From: Prochlorococcus sp. AG-459-N19 | GTDB lineage: Bacteria > Cyanobacteriota > Cyanobacteriia > PCC-6307 > Cyanobiaceae | Direction: 5' to 3' | Assembly (NCBI GenBank): GCA_003209375.1 | Contig: QCRF01000001.1 | Coordinates: 119,316 to 183,315, forward strand | DNA: 64,000 bases | Shown here: positions 27,179 through 36,209 of the stretch, piece by piece | Position numbering within the stretch: the stretch's first letter is position 1 | Layout: every line of letters begins with the position of its first letter | Program-made: the position numbers and the translations under genes | Notes under the pieces: model-generated | Databases searched by the model: none | Seen by the model: only the letters and a program-made list of their open reading frames with translations | What the model was told of the DNA's origin: nothing

Positions 27179-27199
27179 TTCGAAAAAACTCTTTTCGAA
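27179..27199. repeat. Perfect 8-bp inverted repeat between accC and tRNA-Leu
   Basis: TTCGAAAA (27179-27186) and TTTTCGAA (27192-27199) form a perfect inverted repeat with a 5-base loop. No U-run follows on either strand, so it does not look like an intrinsic terminator. It could be a hairpin in the accC leader or a dyad operator. It stands out because the rest of this 259-bp gap is featureless A+T-rich sequence. Confidence 0.4.
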
Positions 27200-27273
27200 C
27201 TACATGCTTATTTCAGACAATAATGTATGATATTTTAAAGGTTTAGGCATTATCCAGTTGCTGAAAACCCTTT

Positions 27274-27355
27274 GCGGACGTGGCGGAATTGGTAGACGCG
27301 CACGTCTAAGGAGCGTGTGGCTTCGGCCTTGCGAGTTCAAGTCTCGCCGTCCGCA
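27274..27355 (+). tRNA. tRNA-Leu, anticodon reads AAG
   Basis: An 82-nt class II tRNA. The acceptor stem pairs 27274-27280 with 27348-27354 (7/7) with discriminator A at 27355; CCA is not encoded. D-arm GCG/CGC, T-arm GCGAG/CTCGC with loop TTCAAGT, and a long variable arm (GGC-TTCG-GCC) are all present. The anticodon stem is 27301-27305 with 27313-27317 (four Watson-Crick pairs plus one U-G), giving loop CTAAGGA and anticodon AAG (27308-27310). Cyanobacterial homologues I know usually carry GAG here. An intron is absent. Confidence 0.9.
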
Positions 27356-27380
27356 TTAAATGTATTCTGGTTTAACTGCA

Positions 27381-28646
27381 ATGAAAAAAAAATCAGTTGC
27401 AGTAGTTATAATTTCCAATGGTCCTGGAGAATTAGCTACATGGGTAAATCCTGTAGTAAATGAGCTTAACAAAATAAATAAATCACTATGTAATGACGAT
27501 AAACAAGATTTGACTCTTAGGTTAGTCCTTGTTCCTTGCCCAAACGCCACTGGTAAAGAATTTTCCGTTGCAAATTCATGGAATAAATTCGAATTAATAA
27601 CAAAATCCAAAAGTTTTTGGAAATTATTAATAAATCCACATTCTTTTTCTGATTGGCCAAAAAAAGGGGTGGTTATTTTCCTTGGTGGGGATCAATTGTG
27701 GAGCATTTTATTAGCTAAAAGATTAGGTTATTTAAATATCACATATGCTGAATGGGTTTCGCGATGGCCTAAATGGACCGACGAAATTGCTGCCATGAAT
27801 TTAAAAGTAAAAGAGTTAATACCTAAAAGATATAAATATAAATGCAAAGTCATTGGCGATTTGATAGCAGATATCGAACTTAATAGCGAAATATCAATAA
27901 GTAATAAAGAGAAACACTACATTGCATTATTGCCTGGTTCTAAGAAAGCAAAGCTTTCTGTTGGAATTCCTTTCTTCTTAGAAGTTGCAGATCATATCGC
28001 TGAAGAAAATCAAAATATAAATTTTATAATTCCCATTGCACCAACTACTGATAAGAGTGAATATTTATTTTTTCAAAGCAACAAAAATCCAATTGCTAAA
28101 TATTACTCATCAAAAATCAAAACAATTAAAAACTTCAAATCCTCTCATTTTGATTATGTAATTGAAACATCAAAAAATACAAAAATTTATCTAATCAAAA
28201 AACATCCTTGCTATGAAATATTAAAGGAATGTGATCTTGCAATTACAACTGTAGGAGCAAATACTGCAGAATTAGCAGCAATTAGTCTTCCAATGTTAGT
28301 TGTTCTGCCAACTCAACATTTAAATATGATGAATGCTTGGGATGGTATTTTTGGAATAATTGGAAAAATTTCCTTCATAAATACATTCCTAACCTTGTTA
28401 ATAAAAAAATTATATTTTAAAAAAAAGAAGTTTTTTGCTTGGCCAAATATTAAAGCTAAAAGAATGATTGTCCCTGAAAGGATAGGTAATATTTCGCCAA
28501 TAAAAATTGCAAGAGAAGTATTATTTCTTATTAAAAATAGAGATCAATTAAAAAGTATTAGGGATAATCTACACAAAGAAAGAGGCGATAAAGGTGCTGC
28601 AAAAAAACTTGCTTCTATTATTATTAATTCAATAAAAAAACTTTAA
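27381..28646 (+). CDS. LpxB-like glycosyltransferase (cyanobacterial lipid-A-disaccharide-synthase-related protein)
   Basis: About 421 aa, resembling the lipid-A-disaccharide synthase (GT19) fold. The N-terminal VVIISNGPGELATWVNPVVNEL corresponds to the LpxB-like glycine loop. The C-terminal half has ALLPGSKKAKLSVGIPFFLEVADHI and DLAITTVGANTAELAAISLPMLVVLPTQHLN, the usual nucleotide-sugar domain. This group occurs in cyanobacteria and its acceptor is unsettled. ATG at 27381 is favoured; an ATG at 27360 would begin only 5 bp after tRNA-Leu. It converges on the PRC-barrel gene (3-bp gap). Read-through from tRNA-Leu is likely. Confidence 0.72.
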   Translation: MKKKSVAVVIISNGPGELATWVNPVVNELNKINKSLCNDDKQDLTLRLVLVPCPNATGKEFSVANSWNKFELITKSKSFWKLLINPHSFSDWPKKGVVIFLGGDQLWSILLAKRLGYLNITYAEWVSRWPKWTDEIAAMNLKVKELIPKRYKYKCKVIGDLIADIELNSEISISNKEKHYIALLPGSKKAKLSVGIPFFLEVADHIAEENQNINFIIPIAPTTDKSEYLFFQSNKNPIAKYYSSKIKTIKNFKSSHFDYVIETSKNTKIYLIKKHPCYEILKECDLAITTVGANTAELAAISLPMLVVLPTQHLNMMNAWDGIFGIIGKISFINTFLTLLIKKLYFKKKKFFAWPNIKAKRMIVPERIGNISPIKIAREVLFLIKNRDQLKSIRDNLHKERGDKGAAKKLASIIINSIKKL

Positions 28647-28649
28647 CAA

Positions 28650-29693
28650 TTACCAAGGATCATCAATTTCAAACTTTTCTGATTTTTTATTATCTTGAAC
28701 TAGATTTTTTTCATCTAGTGGTTCAATATCTAAAGTTTCAGTTGCATTTTGGATTGGTCTTTTCGAAACTAAATTAGTAGTTGATTGATTCTTTTGCTTA
28801 AAATCAATATTGTTTTTTTCATTTATTTGATTAAGACTATTTTGATTCTCGATCTGATCAGAATCATCATTATCCATGTATAGTTTTTTTCTGTTATTTA
28901 TTTCCTCTGCTGAACCATTTATTTCAACATATTCAAATTCATCTTCATAATCATCTTCATAATTATCCTCTTCAACAACTTCTTCATATTCTTCGACAAA
29001 ATTATTTTGCTGCTCTAATTCAGAGCCCGAAAGTAACTGATTCTCAACAGGTACAAGATTTGCTGAGTATCCATTTACTTCCCTTTCATCCCATGAAGAA
29101 CCCCCGACTCCAAGTTTCTCAAGTAGTCCACTACTTAATTGCTTCAATTTCTCTTCCGCACCTTCATAAACAATAATCCTATCGGTTCCACTACTTACAA
29201 TTTCATCAACAGGTATTTCCCAAGTACTTAAAACTCCCTCACCTAAAAGCGGAACACCAACAGCACCCATAACGAGAGATATCAAATCCCCAGTCTCAAT
29301 ATCAAAAGAAAAGCCAAGAACTCTTCCTAAAAGTTGTCCAGATTCTGTAATCACTTGACAATTAATTACCTTCGCATATCTTTCTGGTGAAAAACTCTCA
29401 CTCAAAGAATCTAGGGAGTCAACTAATATGACATCTCCAACTTGCTTTATACTTTCTAAAGGCATCCATTTTGGCAAACCTGGTAAAAATCTTGTAAGTG
29501 GATTATCTCTTAGTCCCAAAGCGACCACCTCTCTCCTATCAATATCAACAACAACTTCACCAACTACGCCTAGCCGCCTCCCAGTATCAGTAGTTATCAC
29601 TTGTGTTCCCATTAATTCTGACCTTAACCATAAACGTTCGCTAGGAACCGAATTAGAGAGATTCTTATTAGCAGATGTGTTAGACAAACTCAT
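28650..29693 (-). CDS. PRC-barrel domain protein
   Basis: A 347-aa soluble protein. Two PRC-barrel units are visible: residues ~25-95 (RSELMGTQVITTDTGRRLGVVGEVVVDIDRREVVALGLR) and ~105-180 (KVINCQVITESGQLLGRVLGFSFDIETGDLISLVMG). The C-terminal ~150 residues are acidic and Asn/Gln-rich, probably disordered (a Glu-Asp-rich run at about 230-255). PRC-barrels in the photosynthetic reaction centre H subunit and RimM bind proteins or RNA; a photosynthesis-linked role is often suggested for the cyanobacterial version but not shown. It is 45 bp from smc on the same strand and downstream of it. Confidence 0.8.
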   Translation of the reverse strand: MSLSNTSANKNLSNSVPSERLWLRSELMGTQVITTDTGRRLGVVGEVVVDIDRREVVALGLRDNPLTRFLPGLPKWMPLESIKQVGDVILVDSLDSLSESFSPERYAKVINCQVITESGQLLGRVLGFSFDIETGDLISLVMGAVGVPLLGEGVLSTWEIPVDEIVSSGTDRIIVYEGAEEKLKQLSSGLLEKLGVGGSSWDEREVNGYSANLVPVENQLLSGSELEQQNNFVEEYEEVVEEDNYEDDYEDEFEYVEINGSAEEINNRKKLYMDNDDSDQIENQNSLNQINEKNNIDFKQKNQSTTNLVSKRPIQNATETLDIEPLDEKNLVQDNKKSEKFEIDDPW

Positions 29694-29738
29694 AAATTTC
29701 TTTTTATCATTCTGACGTATAAATTTAAAAAAGTGAGT

Positions 29739-32700
29739 TTATGCAGCATTTGGTAACCCAAGAACTTGAGTATTAGCACCTCTTGCTTGCGCGACCCCAA
29801 TTGTTCGTTCAGACGCACTAATCATAGGCCTTCTATGACTTACGACTATAAATTGAGCATTTAATGACTGAATTGATATTAGTTTTGACAACCTTTCAAC
29901 ATTAATACCATCTAAAAAACTATCAACCTCATCTAATGCATAAAAAGGTGAAGGTTTATACTTTTGCAAAGCAAATAAAAAACTTAAAGCCGTTAACGAT
30001 TTTTCACCACCTGACATAGAAGCTAATCTTCTGACATTTTTTCCCTTAGGATGAGCCACTAAAGTTAATCCTCCTTCTAAAGGAGAATTTGGATTTTCAA
30101 GTTGAAGAAATCCATCTCCATCAGATAAATTTGCAAAAATTTCTCTGAAATTTCTATCAACTTCTGTAAATGCTTGCATAAAAGCCTCCTGACGCATCGT
30201 AGATACAGTTTCTATTCTCAGCAATAATTCAGATCTTTCATTAGAAAGAATTTCTAATTTTTCTCGCAACCCATTTAATCTCTCAATTAATTCATCTAGT
30301 TCATCAAGAGCCAACATATTAACAGGTTCTAAGCTTTGTAGTTTTGTATTTATGATCGAAATTTCTGATTGCAAAGATTCAAGACTCTTCCCTTCATATT
30401 CTCCAAACTCCGGGGAAGGATTAGGTAGATCTTTTTTATAATTTTCTAATTTTATTTTCTCGCTCCTCATCTCTTCTTTAAGAGAATGCATATCCCTTTC
30501 GAGATATTCAAGCTTCATCAGATAATTATTATAATCTTGCCTTTTATTTGAAATTGAAGAGTTTAATTCATCTCTTTTCCTTCTCAATAATCCTAAATCC
30601 TTCTCTAGGGAATTTTTTTGATTATCGAGATTTAAAAGCTCTTTTTTAAATTCATCTCTTTTTTCTATCCATTCACTATGAGCAATTGCTAGTTGTTTAA
30701 TAGATTCCTGCAAGTTTTTTTCTTGTAGTAAAATAATTTTTAATGAATTATTGATGCGCTCTTTATTTAAAGCAAATTGATTCTTTTTATCTATTAATGT
30801 GTCTCTCTCCTTAATAAGTAATTCAAGTTTTTCATCAAGATTATTTAAGTCATTATTAAAAGCTATTAATGATGATTTTTGATTTTTTTCATAATTTGCT
30901 TTTTGAATAGTTTGTAATTGATCAGACTTCTCATGATAAGGCTTCAATTCATTTTTTAAATGATCTAACTCGTTAACTAATAAATTATTAGCAGTATCAA
31001 GTTTATTTAATCTCGATTTACAATCCTCAATTCTTTGCGAAACAGCCTTAAGAGAATCTTGATTTACTTCAATTTCTTTATTAAATGAGGCACAATCCTC
31101 AATTATTCGACTGCGGTTAGAATTTAATTTACTAAGTCTATTATTTTTTATTATCAAATCATTATTTGACTCTTTTAAAGCTTCTTCGATAACTAATAAT
31201 CTTTCTTTTATAGGACTGGAATCATCAATATCATTGTTAATTCCAAATCTATAAGCCAAATCTTTATTTAACCTACTGCCACCTGTAATAGCACCACTTG
31301 CTTCTAATAATTCACCATTTAAGGTCACCAACCTATTTTTTTGTGTAGATAACCTAGCAGAGGATAAGTCTGAAAAAACCAAAGTATCTCCAAAAACATA
31401 TCGAAAAACATCTGAATATACTTCATCAAAAGTAATTAGATTAATAGCTTTATCAATAAATCCATTCTCCCTTTTATTTGCAAATCTTGAAATTGCATAA
31501 TTCTTTTTTTGACTTTTAATTCTATTTAAAGGTAAAAAAGTTAATCTTCCTGCTTTCTTCTTTTTAAGAATTTCAATTGCTTTAGCAGCAATATGATCAT
31601 TATCAACAACAATTTGTCCTAATCTATTTCCAGCTGCAATTTCTAATGCATATCTATTTTTCTCACTTACATCTCCAAGTTGAGCTACATAACCATGTAT
31701 ACCCTCTAACCCTGCTTCTAATAGAATTCTGAGAGCATATGAACCTCTTGATTCATTTAAAGCTTCCTTCCTGCTTTCGAATCTAGATAAATCCTTTTCA
31801 AGCCTTAATTGCTCGTTATTTAGCCTTGAATTAGTTTTAATTAATAAATCAATTTCATTTTTTAAAGAATTAATTTCTGCGCTATTACTTGCCAAGTTTT
31901 TGTTTTTTGTATCGGATGTCTCTTTTTTTATTTGATTTCCTTCAAAAAGTTTCTGCTTTTCTAATTCTAAAGTATCGATCTGAGACAATATCTCATCTTT
32001 TTGAAAATTATTTTGAATATTTTCTTCTTCAATTTTCCTTTTTTTTATTTCCAATGGATTAATTTGATTTTTTATACTTTCAAGCTCAGCATTTAATTTG
32101 ATACTTTGTTTTGAGAATTCTCCAGATTCTCCAGCCGCATCAGAAAGTTTTTTTCTAGATAGTTTGTGTTTTAAGGTGAGATCATCAATTTGCAAGTTCA
32201 ATTGATTTAAAAAATTATCATCGAAATTTTCTTGTCTCACCTTTTCTGACTCAATCTTCCTCTTAGAAATTGCAATTTCATCTCTCTGCTTTTGTAATTT
32301 AATACCTTCTTCTTTATTCAAAACTGATATCCTATCAAGTTCTCTTAAGCTGGAATTAATACTTCCAATATCCGAATTAACTTTTATCAATTTATCCTCT
32401 CCTTTCTCTTTAAGCTCATTAACCAGGATTTTTAAAGCATCTTCTAAGACTGATATATCTTTATCAATAGATTCTTTTTGTTCATTAAATAATATTTTGC
32501 TTTTTTCAATTTCACCTTCTTTTTTTTCTATAGATTCAACATGTTTAACTTGTTTATCAAAAATAAGAACTTTCTCTAATTCCATTATTTGAAGTAGTTT
32601 TGTCTTTAATTCTTTATATCGCTTAGCTTTTTCACATTCTTTTTCAAGCTTATTTTTACTAGATTGCAATTCATTTTCTAAAATTTCACATTTTTCTTGT

Positions 32701-33329
32701 CTCTCGAAAACGTCATTTAATTTTGCATTAGTTTGTTCTATTCTTGTATCAAAAAGTGCGACTCCTGCTAATTCATCAATAAGATTTCTCCTCTCCTTAT
32801 TATTCATTGATACTATTCTTGTTACATCACCCTGCATAACAACATTGCTACCCTCAGGATCGACACTAATATCTCTTAATAATCTCTGTATTTGTTGCAA
32901 GGTACATTGTTTTCCATCAGAAGTATAAGTAGAAGCATAAGAACCACCTGGCATAAGCCTTAATTTTCTAGAAACAACCCATTCTTTTTGACCTTTATTA
33001 AGGGCAATTTCTTCTTCTTCTAGTTCCAACGGGGGAAGATCCTCTCTGGGAGACCAATCTTGAATATTAAATTTTACCGATACAGATGTTTCTGATGACT
33101 TGCCCTCTTTAACTTTGGAGTTATTTATTAGATCTGGTAATCTTTCTGCCCTCATCCCTCTACTATTAGCTAGACCTAAACAGAATAAAATGCCATCTAA
33201 AATATTACTTTTCCCAGAACCGTTAGGACCCGTAACCACTGTAAAACCTTCTTCAAGAGGAATTTTTACACTTCCCCCAAAAGATTTAAAATTTTCAAAC
33301 TCGACCTGATTGATATGTACCAATCTCAA
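29739..33329 (-). CDS. smc: Chromosome segregation ATPase SMC
   Basis: A 1196-aa condensin. The N-terminal Walker A is GPNGSGKSN (about 34-42) and the C-terminal signature is SMSGGEKSLTAL, followed by Walker B FYALDEVDSFLD. Two long coiled coils (about 170-510 and 690-1030) flank a hinge with GIHGYVAQLGDVSEKNRYALE and GAITGGSR-type motifs. Length is full. The frame starts with TTG at 33327-33329 (MRLVHINQVEFENFKSFGG); no ATG is available close by. ScpA and ScpB are not in the window. Confidence 0.96.
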   Translation of the reverse strand: MRLVHINQVEFENFKSFGGSVKIPLEEGFTVVTGPNGSGKSNILDGILFCLGLANSRGMRAERLPDLINNSKVKEGKSSETSVSVKFNIQDWSPREDLPPLELEEEEIALNKGQKEWVVSRKLRLMPGGSYASTYTSDGKQCTLQQIQRLLRDISVDPEGSNVVMQGDVTRIVSMNNKERRNLIDELAGVALFDTRIEQTNAKLNDVFERQEKCEILENELQSSKNKLEKECEKAKRYKELKTKLLQIMELEKVLIFDKQVKHVESIEKKEGEIEKSKILFNEQKESIDKDISVLEDALKILVNELKEKGEDKLIKVNSDIGSINSSLRELDRISVLNKEEGIKLQKQRDEIAISKRKIESEKVRQENFDDNFLNQLNLQIDDLTLKHKLSRKKLSDAAGESGEFSKQSIKLNAELESIKNQINPLEIKKRKIEEENIQNNFQKDEILSQIDTLELEKQKLFEGNQIKKETSDTKNKNLASNSAEINSLKNEIDLLIKTNSRLNNEQLRLEKDLSRFESRKEALNESRGSYALRILLEAGLEGIHGYVAQLGDVSEKNRYALEIAAGNRLGQIVVDNDHIAAKAIEILKKKKAGRLTFLPLNRIKSQKKNYAISRFANKRENGFIDKAINLITFDEVYSDVFRYVFGDTLVFSDLSSARLSTQKNRLVTLNGELLEASGAITGGSRLNKDLAYRFGINNDIDDSSPIKERLLVIEEALKESNNDLIIKNNRLSKLNSNRSRIIEDCASFNKEIEVNQDSLKAVSQRIEDCKSRLNKLDTANNLLVNELDHLKNELKPYHEKSDQLQTIQKANYEKNQKSSLIAFNNDLNNLDEKLELLIKERDTLIDKKNQFALNKERINNSLKIILLQEKNLQESIKQLAIAHSEWIEKRDEFKKELLNLDNQKNSLEKDLGLLRRKRDELNSSISNKRQDYNNYLMKLEYLERDMHSLKEEMRSEKIKLENYKKDLPNPSPEFGEYEGKSLESLQSEISIINTKLQSLEPVNMLALDELDELIERLNGLREKLEILSNERSELLLRIETVSTMRQEAFMQAFTEVDRNFREIFANLSDGDGFLQLENPNSPLEGGLTLVAHPKGKNVRRLASMSGGEKSLTALSFLFALQKYKPSPFYALDEVDSFLDGINVERLSKLISIQSLNAQFIVVSHRRPMISASERTIGVAQARGANTQVLGLPNAA

Positions 33330-33405
33330 GTCTCAATAGCTAAATAAGAATAACTAATTTGCAAAAATTCACAATAGAAATATTACGTTTATTTATAAAT
33401 GAATA

Positions 33406-33768
33406 TTAATAATTTTTGCTCAATCTACAAGAATTACCCGAAATTTCAAACAAACCACGAAGAAGTTCACCATCCAAAATGAATCGACAATATTCAGAGT
33501 CCAATTTATCAGAAACATTTTTAAATATTCCATGATCAATTCTTTTTACAAAGCCTCTATTTCCAGAAAGTTCATATTCTTTCCTAGATAGCCATACAAG
33601 TCTATGATTTGGCTGCTTAAAAATTTCTATAGAGGCTTGATTTAATAAAGGTATTTTAAAAAATTTCCAAGTTAAACAATCTTTTCCATTTTCAACAAGC
33701 AAATCAAAATGAATATTCAAAGAGTTAGAAGAATAAACTTTATGTTCAAGCAAAGCCCATTTATTCAT
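33406..33768 (-). CDS. Small protein resembling the LigD 3'-phosphoesterase domain
   Basis: A 120-aa soluble protein. Its pattern resembles the free-standing DNA-polymerase-ligase (LigD PE) domain: H9 in LLEHK, the H20-x-D22 pair in NIHFDLLVENG, a TW at 33-34, H55 in NHRLVWL and SGNRG at 68-72 followed by D78 (RIDHG). The LigD domain uses two His, an Asp and an Arg to trim 3' ends; here the Arg expected after HxD is replaced by Leu-Leu, so activity is uncertain. It lies 76 bp upstream of smc on the same strand. I infer a nuclease- or phosphatase-like fold; no ligase or Ku gene is nearby. Confidence 0.55.
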   Translation of the reverse strand: MNKWALLEHKVYSSNSLNIHFDLLVENGKDCLTWKFFKIPLLNQASIEIFKQPNHRLVWLSRKEYELSGNRGFVKRIDHGIFKNVSDKLDSEYCRFILDGELLRGLFEISGNSCRLSKNY

Positions 33769-33850
33769 TATCTAGTTGAAAATCAAATCGATTCTATTTT
33801 CAAAACAAAGTTGAGATAAAGATATCTTTCTTAAAGATGGTTCTTGTTCT

Positions 33851-34006
33851 TTAATTACTTGTATCAGGAACAAATCTTAAAGCAATGAATAGCAAACTTC
33901 CAGCTCCAGCGATAGCTGCAGCTACTAATCCAATATCTGTAGGGATTGTGCGAGATGCAAAAATTAATGATGCAAATGTAATATCCATGATGAAATTTAA
34001 ACTCAT
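33851..34006 (-). CDS. Small one-helix membrane protein (51 aa)
   Basis: ATG at 34004-34006 opens a 51-codon frame ending TAA at 33851-33853. Sequence: MSLNFIMDITFASLIFASRT, then a glycine/alanine-rich hydrophobic helix (IGLVAAAIAGAGSLLFIALRF) and a short VPDTSN tail. It looks like a small thylakoid or plasma-membrane protein similar in size to minor photosystem subunits, but it matches none of the ones I know (PsbX, PsbY, Psb30, PsaM, PetG). The gene lies alone between the LigD-like gene and the DUF883-like gene; no strong promoter is evident. Confidence 0.6.
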   Translation of the reverse strand: MSLNFIMDITFASLIFASRTIPTDIGLVAAAIAGAGSLLFIALRFVPDTSN

Positions 34007-34176
34007 TTAATAAATTCAGTAATAGCTTAACAAAACCTTCTTACAGAACAGAGTAGATAAATAAAATGTAAATAAACTTTTATATGTTTTTATTCTGTAT
34101 AAATTGCACAATTCTTTAGATAAGGGTTTCAAATTAAGAAAATAGGGTCTAATCTTAAAATAATTAAGTTTAAATA

Positions 34177-34638
34177 ATGGAGACTTACCATCCTCCCAAA
34201 GAACTAGAAGAAAAAGAAGATAACTCTGAACTTCATGAACAAGAAGTTATCTCGGAAAAATGGTTACGTGAAAAAATTGACAGCTTAATCCCTTTAATAA
34301 AAGAAAAATGGCCTACCATTGCACAACAAACCCTTGAAGCCACAAAAGGGAGTATTGATGATTTAGTTGAAGTAATATCGAGCCATAGTGGAACCTCAGC
34401 AATTGGCATAAAAAGCCAACTATTTGAAATCATTGATACGATACGAGAAAATAATTGGGAGATATCAGAAAAAATTGAACCTATCGAAAGTCAATTAGAA
34501 GAGTTATTAGAAGAACTTAACAATACTCTTAGACCAAAAATAGAAAGTCCAATAAGAAAAAAACCACTATTATCTATTGCTATTGCAGCTGGTATTGGTT
34601 TCCTTGTAGGAACTCTCTTAAACAATGGCAGAAAATAA
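34177..34638 (+). CDS. DUF883-like C-terminal-anchor protein (153 aa)
   Basis: The first ~25 residues are acidic (PPKELEEKEDNSELHEQEV), followed by a helical, coiled-coil-prone region (about 30-120). A C-terminal hydrophobic anchor (KKPLLSIAIAAGIGFLVGTLL) ends in NNGRK. The terminal R-K-K-P-L-L-S-I-A-I-A-A-G-I-G-F-L-V-G pattern is that of ElaB/YqjD-type DUF883 proteins, which sit at the inner membrane. It overlaps the following holin-X-like gene by 14 bp in another frame, as in E. coli yqjD-yqjE, so the two probably work together. Confidence 0.65.
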   Translation: METYHPPKELEEKEDNSELHEQEVISEKWLREKIDSLIPLIKEKWPTIAQQTLEATKGSIDDLVEVISSHSGTSAIGIKSQLFEIIDTIRENNWEISEKIEPIESQLEELLEELNNTLRPKIESPIRKKPLLSIAIAAGIGFLVGTLLNNGRK

Positions 34639-35026
34639 AATGGAGAAATCAAAAAATAAAAACTTTGCAAATACTGCTTCAAGAATTTCAGCCATCGCAA
34701 GTTCAGTGATGGATTTACATGTAAGAATAGCTCTTCAAGAAGTAGATAGAGAAAAAAGAAGATTAATTAGTGGTGGAATATTTTTGGCAATTGGAAGCAC
34801 ACTACTATTATTAGTTCTAATTTGCATCCATGTTATTTTTTATCTTTTTCTAAAAAAATATAATAGCTGGAATATTGAATATAATTTATTACTCATAATA
34901 TTTATCGATTTATTTCTTGCAGGCTTAAGTTTGAAGCTTGGAGGAAAATTAGCCAAAGGACCTTATCTTCCTCAAACATTTGAGGGTTTAGGCAAGACAA
35001 CAAAAGCCGTTTTTGGCAAAAAATAA
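34625..35026 (+). CDS. Holin-X/YqjE-like membrane protein (133 aa)
   Basis: A 133-aa protein with a short basic N-terminus, an amphipathic helix (RISAIASSVMDLHVRIALQEVDREKRRLI) and two transmembrane helices (SGGIFLAIGSTLLLLVLICIHVIFYLF and YNLLLIIFIDLFLAGLSLKLG). This is the putative Actinobacteria/phage holin-X (YqjE) arrangement; despite the name it is usually a resident membrane protein. ATG at 34625 lies inside the upstream DUF883-like gene; ATG at 34640 just after its stop is the alternative. It converges on the THUMP methyltransferase gene with one base between stops. Confidence 0.65.
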   Translation: MAENKMEKSKNKNFANTASRISAIASSVMDLHVRIALQEVDREKRRLISGGIFLAIGSTLLLLVLICIHVIFYLFLKKYNSWNIEYNLLLIIFIDLFLAGLSLKLGGKLAKGPYLPQTFEGLGKTTKAVFGKK

Positions 35027-35027
35027 A

Positions 35028-36152
35028 TTACCTTATTAAATACTTTATCCATCTACAATCTATTCCTCCATTACTAACAGGGATTTTCAATGAAGATTTC
35101 ATTTTCAAATATTTTGTTAGTTTTGGATTTCCACTTAGCAGCCAAAATTCCCAACCTGAAAAATTATTCTTTAGGAAGATTCCAATTTGTTCATATAAAC
35201 AAATCAATTCATTTTCATCGCCTAATTTTTTGCCATATGGAGGATTACACAGAATGATCCCAGGTGAACATTTTAATTGGAGTTCTAAACAATCATTATT
35301 TATAAGTTCAATATAATTTTCGAGTCCAGCCAATGATATATTAACTTTCGCCTGTTCAAAAACCTTTTTATTAATTTCACAGCCTATTATTGGTGGTAAT
35401 TTTTCAAAATTAATAATTTTATTTTTTGCCTTATTTTTTTCATCAAGATAAATATCCCTCCTAAAGTCCAACCAATTCTCAAAAAGATATACTTGATCAA
35501 CATTTATAGGAACTTCAAGAAATTGGTTAACCGCTTCAACTAAAAAAGTTCCTGAGCCGCACATAAAATCAATTAAAGGAACTTTGCCATTCCATTGAGT
35601 CATATTTATCAATCCAGAAGCTAAGTTTTCCTTTAATGGGGCATTTCCAACTGCGGGTCTGTAACCTCTTTTGTGTAAGCTTTCCAAACTGCTTTGAAGA
35701 CTGATAATTGCTTTATTATTATTTAAATGAAGATGAATTATAAAATCAGGATTTTCTAAGGAAATATTTGATCTTTTATTCCAAACTCTCTTTTGCAAAT
35801 CAGTTATAGAATTTTTAACTTCAAGAGCAGTAAAATGTGTATGACTTAAGGAAGATGTTCTCCCAGTTACTTGCACATTAAACGTTTTTTCATAGTGCAA
35901 CCAACTTAACCAATCAAATGAATCTCTAACCCCTTCATATAAAGATTGCTTGTCATAACAGTTAAAACTGGCAATTTCTCTATAAAAACGAAAAGCTAAT
36001 CTGGAATAAAAATGAACTCTATAAAAAGTTTCAAAATCACATTCAAAATTAATAAATCTTTTATAAGTATTAATATTAAAGCCACCTAAATTTGAAATTT
36101 CTTTAGCTAAATATTTCTCTACTCCCTCTGGAGCTGATGCCACTACATTCAT
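35028..36152 (-). CDS. THUMP-domain rRNA guanine-N2 methyltransferase (RlmL-N-terminal type)
   Basis: A ~374-aa enzyme for 23S rRNA modification. The N-terminal region with a THUMP-like domain (about 40-165, VTGRTSSLSHTHFTALEVKNSI) is followed by a Rossmann methyltransferase. The latter has the SAM motif DFMCGSGTFLVEA and the catalytic NPPY motif IILCNPPYGKKLGDE. Together these match the m2G2445 methyltransferase domain of RlmL/YcbY without the second methyltransferase domain. The ATG at 36152 (MNVVASAPEGVEKYL) is preferred over a TTG two codons upstream. Its promoter region borders the tmRNA gene. Confidence 0.82.
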   Translation of the reverse strand: MNVVASAPEGVEKYLAKEISNLGGFNINTYKRFINFECDFETFYRVHFYSRLAFRFYREIASFNCYDKQSLYEGVRDSFDWLSWLHYEKTFNVQVTGRTSSLSHTHFTALEVKNSITDLQKRVWNKRSNISLENPDFIIHLHLNNNKAIISLQSSLESLHKRGYRPAVGNAPLKENLASGLINMTQWNGKVPLIDFMCGSGTFLVEAVNQFLEVPINVDQVYLFENWLDFRRDIYLDEKNKAKNKIINFEKLPPIIGCEINKKVFEQAKVNISLAGLENYIELINNDCLELQLKCSPGIILCNPPYGKKLGDENELICLYEQIGIFLKNNFSGWEFWLLSGNPKLTKYLKMKSSLKIPVSNGGIDCRWIKYLIR

Positions 36153-36209
36153 ATACAATAAAAACTTAAAAAAAACTATTCAATACTCATTTTGCCTGTC
36201 AGAATATAA

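Noticed and set aside
34625..35026. Holin-like gene as a prophage remnant
   Set aside because: The family is mostly resident in bacterial genomes, pairs with a DUF883-like gene and no other phage genes are nearby.
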